In this document: positions 52,873-60,524 of the stretch, piece by piece
Numbering within the stretch: position 1 is the stretch's first letter
Layout of the letters: each line of letters opens with the position of its first letter
NCBI GenBank assembly: GCA_021808195.1
Contig: JAKBCE010000009.1
Span: 69,930-133,929, forward strand
DNA: 64,000 nt
From: Pseudomonadota bacterium
GTDB taxonomy: Bacteria > Pseudomonadota > Gammaproteobacteria > Steroidobacterales > Steroidobacteraceae
Direction: 5' to 3'
Position numbers and translations under genes: made by a program
The notes under the pieces: generated by a model
What the model was told of the DNA's origin: nothing
Database searches by the model: none
What the model saw: only the letters and a program-made list of their open reading frames with translations

Positions 52873-54324
52873 TCAGCCCATTTGCACCAGTGCCCGGGCG
52901 AGCAGCCGGTCGGCGAAGGACTCGATGAGCGGCGCGCGCAGCAGGGCGTCGCGCCAGGCGGCCGGAATGCCGCTTGCGCCGTAAAAGGCCCCTGCCAGCT
53001 GGCCACAGACCGCCGCCGCGACATCCGAGTGACCGCCCAGATTGGCGGCATGCAGCACGGCTTCGCGAAAGCTCCCCGCCACTGCAAAGGACTCGAACGC
53101 ACCGGCGAGCACCTGGGTAACGCCCTTGCCGCCGCGCGATCCGGTGGCATGAGTATGCTCGGCGAGGACCCGGCTCTTCGATTCACCGCTCAGCGCCGCA
53201 AGCAGGGCGCGCGCCAGATCACCACAAGCGGCAAGGACCGCATTGACCTGACAGGTGGTGCGCGCCGCCTCCCGAGCCAGGCGCACCGCCTCCTGCGGAT
53301 CCGGGAAGCCGAACAGCACGGCCGGCGCGACCCGGGCAAGCGGCTCCGGATCAAGCTGGGTCGGATCATGCGAGCCGGAATACGGCTGCTGACGCCATCC
53401 GGCCATGGCGAGCGCGCGCGCGGTGCTCGCGGTAATCCCCAAGCATTGGCCGGTGGCCGACAGATACCCCTCGCGCTGCCAACGCCGGTACCGCTCGACC
53501 TGGTCGGCCGGATCGGGCCCGTCGCGCTCGAGCAGGCTGTCGGCCAGACACAGCGCCATCGCCGTATCGTCGCTCCAGCCGCCGCGCGGCAGCCCGAACG
53601 GTCCCCCTCCAAGCAGATCGGCCACGGGCGCAAAGGTGCCGGGACGGCGGTACTGGGTCGCCGCGGCCACGGCATCGCCGACCGCCAGACCGAGCAGCGC
53701 GCCGAGGAAGCGCTCGCGCAAGGCCCGTGCCGCCGCCAGCGCCGCCGGGTCGAACAACGGGTCGGCGGCCGAGAGATCCGCCGGCAGGACTGGCCCATCG
53801 GGCCGCGCGATCGCCCGGGCCGTCCAGGCACGCACGTACTCGCTTTGCGCCTCGGTCTCGGGCACCCGCGCCCAGTCCCGGGACCGCTCCGACTGCTGCC
53901 ACAGTCGCGCTAGCTCCTCGAGCGCCTGCTCGCCGGTGAGGCCACGCTCGACCAGAAAACACCCGATGACCGTGGCGGTACGGCCGATACCGGCGCGGCA
54001 GTGCACGTAACAGGGCTTGCCGGCCGCGAGCGCCTCGTGCAGGCAGTCGAGGATCTCGCACATGTGCTCAGGCCGCTCGGGCAAATCATGGTCAGGAATC
54101 GGCTTGCGGTGATAGTCGATGGCGAGCGGCAGCGCGTCATCGTACCCGGCGATCTCCCCAGGCTCGGTCAGATCGATGATCGTCTGAATCCCGGCTTCGC
54201 GCAGTCGAGCGAGGCGTCCGAGGGTGGCCTGCGGGCCCGCCCCGGCCGGGTGCTCCCCGGCGAGCACCCGGCCGGGATAGACCCAGTAGGCATTGGCGAG
54301 CGGCAGCGCGGGTGCGGCATCCAT
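52873..54324 (-). CDS. Fusion: dual-specificity-type phosphatase + ADP-ribosylglycohydrolase
   Basis: 483 residues in two domains. Residues 1-170 form a cysteine phosphatase: P-loop HCRAGIGRT (108-116) with nucleophile Cys109 and Arg115, preceded by a PIPDHDLPE segment with a candidate general-acid Asp. Residues 200-480 form an ADP-ribosylglycohydrolase (DraG/ARH) domain: FLGALLGLAVGDAVAA, GGWSDDTAMAL (Asp252-Asp253) and NLGGHSDVAAAVCGQLAGA. The last motif is normally GGDTDT; here the first Asp is His432 and the Thr is Val435, so one binuclear-metal position is changed. It lies 74 bp upstream of the metallopeptidase gene on the same strand. Confidence 0.88.
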   Translation of the reverse strand: MDAAPALPLANAYWVYPGRVLAGEHPAGAGPQATLGRLARLREAGIQTIIDLTEPGEIAGYDDALPLAIDYHRKPIPDHDLPERPEHMCEILDCLHEALAAGKPCYVHCRAGIGRTATVIGCFLVERGLTGEQALEELARLWQQSERSRDWARVPETEAQSEYVRAWTARAIARPDGPVLPADLSAADPLFDPAALAAARALRERFLGALLGLAVGDAVAAATQYRRPGTFAPVADLLGGGPFGLPRGGWSDDTAMALCLADSLLERDGPDPADQVERYRRWQREGYLSATGQCLGITASTARALAMAGWRQQPYSGSHDPTQLDPEPLARVAPAVLFGFPDPQEAVRLAREAARTTCQVNAVLAACGDLARALLAALSGESKSRVLAEHTHATGSRGGKGVTQVLAGAFESFAVAGSFREAVLHAANLGGHSDVAAAVCGQLAGAFYGASGIPAAWRDALLRAPLIESFADRLLARALVQMG

Positions 54325-54341
54325 CCGGCGACAACGGTCCC

Positions 54342-55196
54342 TTAGGCGACCTGGCAGCGCTCTGCGAGGTCGAGCTCCTCGGCGATACTCATCGCGCCAA
54401 CGCGTTGGCCCTCGAGGCCTGCGAAATCAAACAGCCGCGTATCGGCAAGCGTGCCGGGCTCCACATGTCGCAGCGCCGAGAAGATGCTCTCGGTACGCCC
54501 CGGATAGGCCCGCTCCCACTCGGCGAGCATGCGTTTGACGGCCACGCGCTGCAGATTGTCCTGCGAGCCGCACAGCTTGCATGGAATGATCGGGAAGCGC
54601 CGGCCGCGGGCGTAGCGTTCGATGTCCCGCTCGGCGACATAGGCGAGCGGGCGGATCACCACCTGCCGGCCATCCTCGGACAGCAGCTTCGGCGCCATGG
54701 CCTTCAATCGCCCGGCGAAGAACAGGTTGAGGAACAGCGTCTCGACAATGTCATCGCGGTGATGGCCGAGGGCGATCTTGGTGATCCCGTGCTCGGCGGC
54801 GAAACGGTACAGCGCACCGCGCCGCAGACGCGAGCACAGGCCGCACAGGGTGCGCCCCTCGGGCACGACGCGTTTGACGACGCGATAGGTGTCCTGCTCG
54901 ATGATGTGAAACGGCACGCCGATACCGCTCAGATACTCAGGCAGCACGTGGGCGGGAAAGCCGGGCTGCTTCTGGTCGAGATTGACTGCCAGCAGCTCGA
55001 AGCGCACCGGCGCGCTGCGCTTCAGCGACAGCAGGATGTCGAGCAGGGTGTAGGAGTCCTTGCCGCCCGACAGACACACCATCACTCGGTCGCCCTCGCC
55101 GATCATGGCGAAATCCTCGACGGCCTTGCCCACCTGTCCGCGCAATTTCGCCTGCAGGCGCGTCAGCGTCCGCGACATCCTCACCACTGAGCTCAT
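54342..55196 (-). CDS. ttcA: tRNA 2-thiocytidine biosynthesis protein TtcA
   Basis: ATP- and iron-sulfur-dependent enzyme thiolating cytidine 32 of tRNAs. 284 residues. PP-loop SGGKDS at 43-48; cluster cysteines Cys118 and Cys121 (TLCGLC) and a second pair Cys206/Cys209 (PCKLCG). [14 protein letters not shown] is also typical. Its ATG directly follows the TAG of the carboxypeptidase gene, so they are probably co-transcribed. Confidence 0.96.
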   Translation of the reverse strand: MSSVVRMSRTLTRLQAKLRGQVGKAVEDFAMIGEGDRVMVCLSGGKDSYTLLDILLSLKRSAPVRFELLAVNLDQKQPGFPAHVLPEYLSGIGVPFHIIEQDTYRVVKRVVPEGRTLCGLCSRLRRGALYRFAAEHGITKIALGHHRDDIVETLFLNLFFAGRLKAMAPKLLSEDGRQVVIRPLAYVAERDIERYARGRRFPIIPCKLCGSQDNLQRVAVKRMLAEWERAYPGRTESIFSALRHVEPGTLADTRLFDFAGLEGQRVGAMSIAEELDLAERCQVA

Positions 55197-56711
55197 CTAT
55201 GCCGCCTCGCTCGCCGCTGGCTCGAGGTACTTTGATTCCGCGTAACGGATATAGGCTGCCGCAGAGAGCGGCTTGCGCGTCGCCGCGCGCAGCAGCTCCT
55301 GCACCGGCACCTTCGCGGCGAGCCCGTGCACATTGGTGCGCAGCCAGCCGAGCAGTCCGGAGAACTCCCCGCGCGCGAGCTGCTCATCGAGCACCGGCAC
55401 GTCGTTGCGCAGACTCTCGTATAACTGCGCGGCGATCACGGCACCGAGCGCGTACGAGGGGAAGTAGCCGAACGATCCGACCGCCCAGTGCACGTCCTGC
55501 AGGCACCCCTCGGTATCGTTGGCCGGTCGGATACCCAGGCGCTGCTGCATGCCGGCATTCCAGGCCTCCGGCAGATCGCGAATCGAGAGCTCGCCGAACA
55601 GCAGCTGTCTCTCGAGCTCATAGCGCAACAGGATGTGCAGCGGATAAGTCAGCTCATCGGCATCGACCCGGATCAGCCCGCGTTTGACACGGGTGAGGTG
55701 CGCGTAGATGTTCTCCACATCCCACTCCGGCCCGCTCACGCCGAAGTGCTTCGCCAGCAGCGGCTGCACGTAGCGCACGAACGGGCGGCTGCGGCAGACG
55801 ATCATCTCCATCAGCAGCGACTGACTCTCCTCGAGCGCCATGCCGCGGTCGCGACCGACCGGCTGATCGCGCCAGTCCTGCGGCAGTCCGAGGTCGTACA
55901 TCGCGTGGCCAGTTTCGTGCAGCGCCCCGAGCAGGCCGGTAAACGGATCGCCCGCATCGAGGCGGGTGGTGACGCGGATATCGCCCGGCACGCCCTCGGT
56001 GAACGGATGCTCGCTCTCATCGAGCCGGCCGCGATCGAACGGAAAGCCGATCTGCTTCATCACCTCGACGATCAGCGCGCGCTGCTTCAGGAGCGGAAAC
56101 TTGCCCGTGAGCGGCAGCGGCGGGCGGTTCTCCTGCGCCGCAATCGCCTCGCGGATCAGCGCAGGCAGCCGGCGCGAGAGCGCCTTGAACATCAGCTCGA
56201 TGTCGGCGGTAGTGATGCCGGGACTGAATTCATCGACCAGCGCATCGTACGGGCCGAGGTTCAGCGCCTGGCCGAGCAGGGCCGCCTTGTCGCGCACCAG
56301 ATGCACGACCTCCTCGAGGTGGGGCGCGAACTGGTCGAATCGTCCCTGCGCGCGCGCGTCGAGCCAGCAGACCTCGGCGCGCGAGACCGCCTTGGTGAGG
56401 CGCGAGATCAGCGACACCGGCGTGGCGATGGCATGATCGCGCTCGCGGCGCATCTCGCGCAGGTTGGCGATCTGCCAGTCCTCCAGACCCTGCTCGTTGG
56501 CCTGCGCCCGATCGAGCAACCGGCTGATGCGCGGCGCGGTGAGCAGAGCATGGTGCTCGGTCTCGAGCGCCGCGAGCTGCTCGCCGCGGATATCGGCGCT
56601 GCCGCGCGGCATCATGACGGCCGCATCCCAGCGCAACAGAGACAGCGCGCCCCGCAGAGCGTGCAGCCGCTTGAATTCCTGCTCGAGCTGTTTGTACGGG
56701 GAAGCCGACAT
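55197..56711 (-). CDS. Carboxypeptidase M32 (Taq type)
   Basis: Zinc carboxypeptidase of 504 residues, cytosolic. The metal motif HETGH is at 265-269 (LLGALHETGHAMYDLG), with the third ligand in MALEESQSLLMEM. Further M32 segments: LRWDAAVMMPRGSADIRGEQ, the DVRVTTR-like DIRVTTRLD and the C-terminal DVHWAVGSFGYFPSYALG. The start ATG at 56711 (MSASPYKQLE) is preferred to an open extension of 20 codons. Confidence 0.95.
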   Translation of the reverse strand: MSASPYKQLEQEFKRLHALRGALSLLRWDAAVMMPRGSADIRGEQLAALETEHHALLTAPRISRLLDRAQANEQGLEDWQIANLREMRRERDHAIATPVSLISRLTKAVSRAEVCWLDARAQGRFDQFAPHLEEVVHLVRDKAALLGQALNLGPYDALVDEFSPGITTADIELMFKALSRRLPALIREAIAAQENRPPLPLTGKFPLLKQRALIVEVMKQIGFPFDRGRLDESEHPFTEGVPGDIRVTTRLDAGDPFTGLLGALHETGHAMYDLGLPQDWRDQPVGRDRGMALEESQSLLMEMIVCRSRPFVRYVQPLLAKHFGVSGPEWDVENIYAHLTRVKRGLIRVDADELTYPLHILLRYELERQLLFGELSIRDLPEAWNAGMQQRLGIRPANDTEGCLQDVHWAVGSFGYFPSYALGAVIAAQLYESLRNDVPVLDEQLARGEFSGLLGWLRTNVHGLAAKVPVQELLRAATRKPLSAAAYIRYAESKYLEPAASEAA

Positions 56712-56937
56712 TGAATACGTCCCGGGCGCCGGCCGCGAACCGCACGCCGGTCCCGCAGGAACGCGCCCCAAAAGCGCTGATGGACGACCGTAGTCTACCA
56801 GCCGGCGTCCGGACCGCCCGGGCCCGTCACATAAAAGTATTATTTTTCAATGAGTTAAGACTGATCTGCCGGCTTGACAGTGCACCGCGCCCGAGCGGCG
56901 CCGGACGAGGCGGCACCCTCTTTCGGTACACTCGCCC

Positions 56938-57030
56938 CTACAGCCAGGGCCAGCGCGCCACGGCGATTCCGATCCCGATCGAGACCGCAAGCAGCAGAGC
57001 GAGGACCAGACCGATGAGGAAGCGGCGCAT
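56938..57030 (-). CDS. Tiny single-span membrane peptide (30 residues)
   Basis: MRRFLIGLVLALLLAVSIGI followed by GIAVARWPWL and a stop: a basic start, about 20 hydrophobic residues and an aromatic end, as in small inner-membrane proteins. TATCAT (57043-57038) ends 7 bp before the ATG. It is divergent from glgA (31 bp between starts) and alone in the 349 bp gap before the carboxypeptidase gene. No family recognised; could also be a chance frame. Confidence 0.45.
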   Translation of the reverse strand: MRRFLIGLVLALLLAVSIGIGIAVARWPWL

Positions 57031-57037
57031 CCGTCGA

Positions 57038-57043
57038 ATGATA
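57038..57043 (-). promoter_or_regulatory. Possible -10 element of the tiny membrane peptide
   Basis: TATCAT on the minus strand, 7 bp from the ATG at 57030, same geometry as at purC, purE and coq7. Confidence 0.35.
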
Positions 57044-57060
57044 AACCGGAGTCGAGTCGA

Positions 57061-58521
57061 ATGAGCCTCGCCATCGCCCTGCTCGCCTCGGAGGCGACGC
57101 CACTGTCGAAGACCGGCGGCCTCGCAGACGTCGCCGGCGCGCTCGCGCAGTGCCTGCATGCCGCCGGCCATGATGCGCGCCTGTTCACCCCGGGGTACGC
57201 CACCATCGACCGGGATCGCTTTGCGCCACGGCCGCTCGCAGCGTTGCAGAACATCCCGCTCGCGGTGGGAGCGCACCAGTACGTGTTCTCGGTGAGTGAA
57301 GTGCGACTGCCCGGCTCCGGCGCGCCGACCTACCTGATCGAGTGCCCGGCGCTCTATGCACGCGCCTCGCTCTATACCACCGACCCGGACGAACATCTGC
57401 GCTTCCTCGCCTTCACCCGCGCCGCGCTCATCAGCTGTACGCGGCTCGGCTGGGCACCGCACATCGTGCACTGCAATGACTGGCATACCGCATTCGGTCC
57501 GCTCCTGTTGCAGACCCAGTTCGCGCACGAAGCGGCATTCGCGCGCGCCCGGACCGTGCTCACCATTCACAACATCGGTTACCAGGGCGTGTTCGGCGCC
57601 GCAGCGATCGGGGACCTGGCGCTCGGCGAGCAGAGCTATCTGCTGCATCAGGATGACCTGCGCGCCGGACACATCAACCCTCTGCGCCACGGGATTCTCT
57701 ACGCCCATGCGCTCACCACCGTCAGTCCCACTCACGCGCGCGAGATCTGCACCGAGGAATACGGTATGGGCCTGCAGGACTCGCTGCGTCTGCGGGAGCG
57801 GGACCTGACAGGCATTCTCAATGGGGTCGACTACTCGGTGTGGGACCCGCGTTGCGATCACCATCTTCCGCGTCACTTCGACGCGCAACATCTGCACGTC
57901 AAGGCCGACCTCAAGCGTGAGTTTCTGGCGCGCATGGGATTTACGCCGGACATATCGATACCGCTAGCCGGAATCGTCAGTCGCCTCGCGGTGCAGAAGG
58001 GTTTCGACCTGATGTTCGAGGTGCTGCCGCGCGTGCTCGAGACGCGGCCGCTCGCCTTGATGGTGCTCGGCACCGGTGAGGAGCGCTACGAGCGGTTCTT
58101 CGACGAACTCGCCGCACGCTTCCCGGGACGGGTGATCTTCCGGCACGGCTACGATGACGCGCTCGCGCACTGGATCGAGGCCGCATCCGATCTGTTCCTG
58201 ATGCCCTCACGCTACGAGCCGTGCGGCCTGAACCAGATGTACAGCCTGCGCTACGGCACGGTGCCGCTCGTACGCCGCACCGGCGGACTCGCCGATTCGG
58301 TCGAGCACTTCGACCCCGCCACGGGCAACGGCACCGGTGTGGTGTTCAACGACTTCGATCCCCCGGCGCTGCACTGGGCGCTGAACACCGCGCTAGACTG
58401 GTACGCGCAAGGTACGCTGTGGCGACAGATCGTGAGCAACGGCATGGCCAAGGACTTCTCGTGGACTCGCCAGAGCGGGCAGTACGTGGAGATCTACCGA
58501 CGGCTCCTCGCGCAGAAGTGA
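57061..58521 (+). CDS. glgA: Glycogen synthase (ADP-glucose)
   Basis: GT5 glucosyltransferase that elongates alpha-1,4-glucan from ADP-glucose. 486 residues. The ADP-glucose site KTGGLADV starts at Lys17; PHIVHCNDWHTAFGPLLL and TIHNIGYQGVF mark the N-terminal domain, GILNGVDYSVWDP the hinge, and SRYEPCGLNQMYSLRYGTVP with RRTGGLADSV the C-terminal catalytic block. No other glg gene is in the window. Confidence 0.97.
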   Translation: MSLAIALLASEATPLSKTGGLADVAGALAQCLHAAGHDARLFTPGYATIDRDRFAPRPLAALQNIPLAVGAHQYVFSVSEVRLPGSGAPTYLIECPALYARASLYTTDPDEHLRFLAFTRAALISCTRLGWAPHIVHCNDWHTAFGPLLLQTQFAHEAAFARARTVLTIHNIGYQGVFGAAAIGDLALGEQSYLLHQDDLRAGHINPLRHGILYAHALTTVSPTHAREICTEEYGMGLQDSLRLRERDLTGILNGVDYSVWDPRCDHHLPRHFDAQHLHVKADLKREFLARMGFTPDISIPLAGIVSRLAVQKGFDLMFEVLPRVLETRPLALMVLGTGEERYERFFDELAARFPGRVIFRHGYDDALAHWIEAASDLFLMPSRYEPCGLNQMYSLRYGTVPLVRRTGGLADSVEHFDPATGNGTGVVFNDFDPPALHWALNTALDWYAQGTLWRQIVSNGMAKDFSWTRQSGQYVEIYRRLLAQK

Positions 58522-58691
58522 TTCGACGAGCGGCGCACCTTGGCACATCAAATGCCGCGCTCGCGCCCCGGTCAACCTCGCAGCGGCTGGTGCGTTGTGT
58601 GCGTGATGGGCTCATAGGGACTCGGGCAGCGTGCGCATCGATGCGTCGCAGTACCGGTCGACCGCGAATCATGGACCGCAGGAGAATCGTC

Positions 58692-59378
58692 ATGACCAGT
58701 CGTGTTTGTCCGCATCGGAGCTCGTTAGCGGCTCTTGCCGCCGCGCTCATCGGCGTGACCGTCGCCGGCACGCCACAGGCCTGCGCGACCAATCTGTTCA
58801 ACCTCTATGCAGGTGCCGCGTATTTGCGCACGAACCTGCGCGGCAGGGATAGCAGTCCCATTCCGTTCGCCGGCAGCGGTCCGCTCAACCCGTTCGATCG
58901 ATCCGATTCGGGCTATCAGTTCACGCTGGGTGCGCGCGGCCTCGAGTTCCTCGGCGCCGAACTTGACTATTTCGATCTCGGCAACGGCAGCGTCTCGAAC
59001 GCGTACGCCTTCGGCGGCAACACCGGAACCGTTACCGACGCGCATCTGGCGCAAAAGGGCGAGGCGGCCTTCGCGGTGCTCTATCTGCCCGTACCGATCG
59101 TTGACGTTTATCTGAAAGCTGGGGTGGGCCGGATCACCTCGGACCTTGGCGCACGGTTCATCCCGCAGGGCGCATGCAGCCTGCCCCTTCCCGGCAGCAC
59201 CAATCCGTGCGCGAGCGAAACCCTGGCGCTGCACACGACCAGCACGGGACTGGCGCTCGGCGCCGGCGCGCAGTGGCAGCTCGGCAACTGGGGCGTGCGG
59301 GCCGAGTACGAGCGGTTCACCGCCCTTGGCCGGCACCCCGATGCAGTCTCCATCGGGGTCATCTGGACGTTCCTTTAA
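58692..59378 (+). CDS. Outer-membrane beta-barrel protein (opacity/OmpW-like)
   Basis: 228 residues. A signal peptide (RSSLAALAAALIGVTVAG, cleavage near ACA-TN) is followed by alternating beta-strand patterns: LFNLYAGAAYLRTNLRG, GYQFTLGARGLEFLGAEL, AAFAVLYLPVPIVDVYLKAG, and a terminal strand DAVSIGVIWTFL ending in Phe-Leu, as outer-membrane barrels do. It has AGGAG 7 nt before the ATG at 58692. A disulfide loop (CSLPLPGSTNPC) is likely in one extracellular loop. Confidence 0.85.
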   Translation: MTSRVCPHRSSLAALAAALIGVTVAGTPQACATNLFNLYAGAAYLRTNLRGRDSSPIPFAGSGPLNPFDRSDSGYQFTLGARGLEFLGAELDYFDLGNGSVSNAYAFGGNTGTVTDAHLAQKGEAAFAVLYLPVPIVDVYLKAGVGRITSDLGARFIPQGACSLPLPGSTNPCASETLALHTTSTGLALGAGAQWQLGNWGVRAEYERFTALGRHPDAVSIGVIWTFL

Positions 59379-59397
59379 GCGCACATCGCCAGCACGC

Positions 59398-60450
59398 ATG
59401 CCACCGAGCCGCCAGCCTCCGCCCGGGCCCCGAACACCGGGGGCCGTGCGTGCCGTGCCACAGATCGGCGCCGAACAGATTGCGAGTTCACCGGCGTGGT
59501 TTCCGGTGGACTGCCCGCAGGGCGAGACGGTCCGGCTCGTGCGCCTCGATGAGGCCGATTACCGCTCGGCGAGCTTTCTCGATCAGCGCCTGTTCCAGAC
59601 GGACAAGCCCCGCGCCCGCTGCGCGGCAGCTGAGCTGACGAGCGCCGCCAGGGGCTGGCCGGCGAGCGCGGCATACATCTTTCACATCGGTCACGTTGGC
59701 TCGACGCTCATCTCGCGCTTGATGGGTGAAGCGCCCGGATGGTTCTCTATCCGTGAGCCGGCCCTGCTGCGCCAGGCTGCAACGGGCCAGCTCCCCGCGC
59801 ACCTGCCGCTGGCGACGCTACTCGGACTGCTCTCGCGCACCTGGCGAGCCGAGCAGCGCGCGCTGATCAAGGCAACGAGTTTTGTGAGCGAGCTCGCCGA
59901 AACCCTGCTCGCAAGCACCCCGGATTCGCGCGCGCTGCTCGTGTTCACCTCGGCCGAGACCTACCTGCGCGCAATTTTCGCCGGACCCAATTCGCGGATC
60001 GAATCGCAGGCATTCGCACCGACCCGGCTCGAGCGCCTGCGCCGGCGCATCGGTGGGATCGACTTTCGTGCTCCGGCGTGCGAAGGCGAGAGCATCGCGA
60101 TGAGCTGGCTGTGCGAGGCAAGTGCGCTGTGTCAGGCCGCCGAGAAGTATCCGAACCGGGTCGGTTGGCTCGACTTCGAGCGCTTTCTGCGCGACCCTCT
60201 GCCCACTCTCGCCGCCGGATTTGCCACATTGGGTGCCGAAGCGCACGCACCAACCCTGACGACAGCCCTGAGTGGACCGCTGATGCGCCAGTACGCCAAG
60301 GCGCCAGAGCATGCCTATGATCCCGAACTGCGCCGCCAGGTGCTCGCTTTTGCCGGGCAGGAGCACGCCCGGGAGATTCAGCGCGGTATGAGCTGGCTCG
60401 CGGAGCTTGCCGGACGACACCCGCTGATCGAGCGAACCCTCGCGCTGTAA
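59398..60450 (+). CDS. Sulfotransferase-like P-loop protein
   Basis: 350 residues. The segment AYIFHIGHVGSTLISRLMGE matches the phosphate-binding loop of sulfotransferases, followed by REPALLRQ as in that fold. The middle AETLLASTPDSRALLVFTSAETYLR carries the strand before the 3' phosphate site, and WLDFERFLRDPLPTLAAGF is the C-terminal signature. No signal peptide, Pro-rich start. The gene is 20 bp after the barrel gene and converges with a TPR-sulfotransferase, so they may form one modification locus. Confidence 0.75.
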   Translation: MPPSRQPPPGPRTPGAVRAVPQIGAEQIASSPAWFPVDCPQGETVRLVRLDEADYRSASFLDQRLFQTDKPRARCAAAELTSAARGWPASAAYIFHIGHVGSTLISRLMGEAPGWFSIREPALLRQAATGQLPAHLPLATLLGLLSRTWRAEQRALIKATSFVSELAETLLASTPDSRALLVFTSAETYLRAIFAGPNSRIESQAFAPTRLERLRRRIGGIDFRAPACEGESIAMSWLCEASALCQAAEKYPNRVGWLDFERFLRDPLPTLAAGFATLGAEAHAPTLTTALSGPLMRQYAKAPEHAYDPELRRQVLAFAGQEHAREIQRGMSWLAELAGRHPLIERTLAL

Positions 60451-60524
60451 GTCGATGACTGCCGCCTGCCGAGAGCCCCACGGTGGGAACGGACTGGCCA
60501 CAGCCGGAGCAGCGGCTCTGCGGC

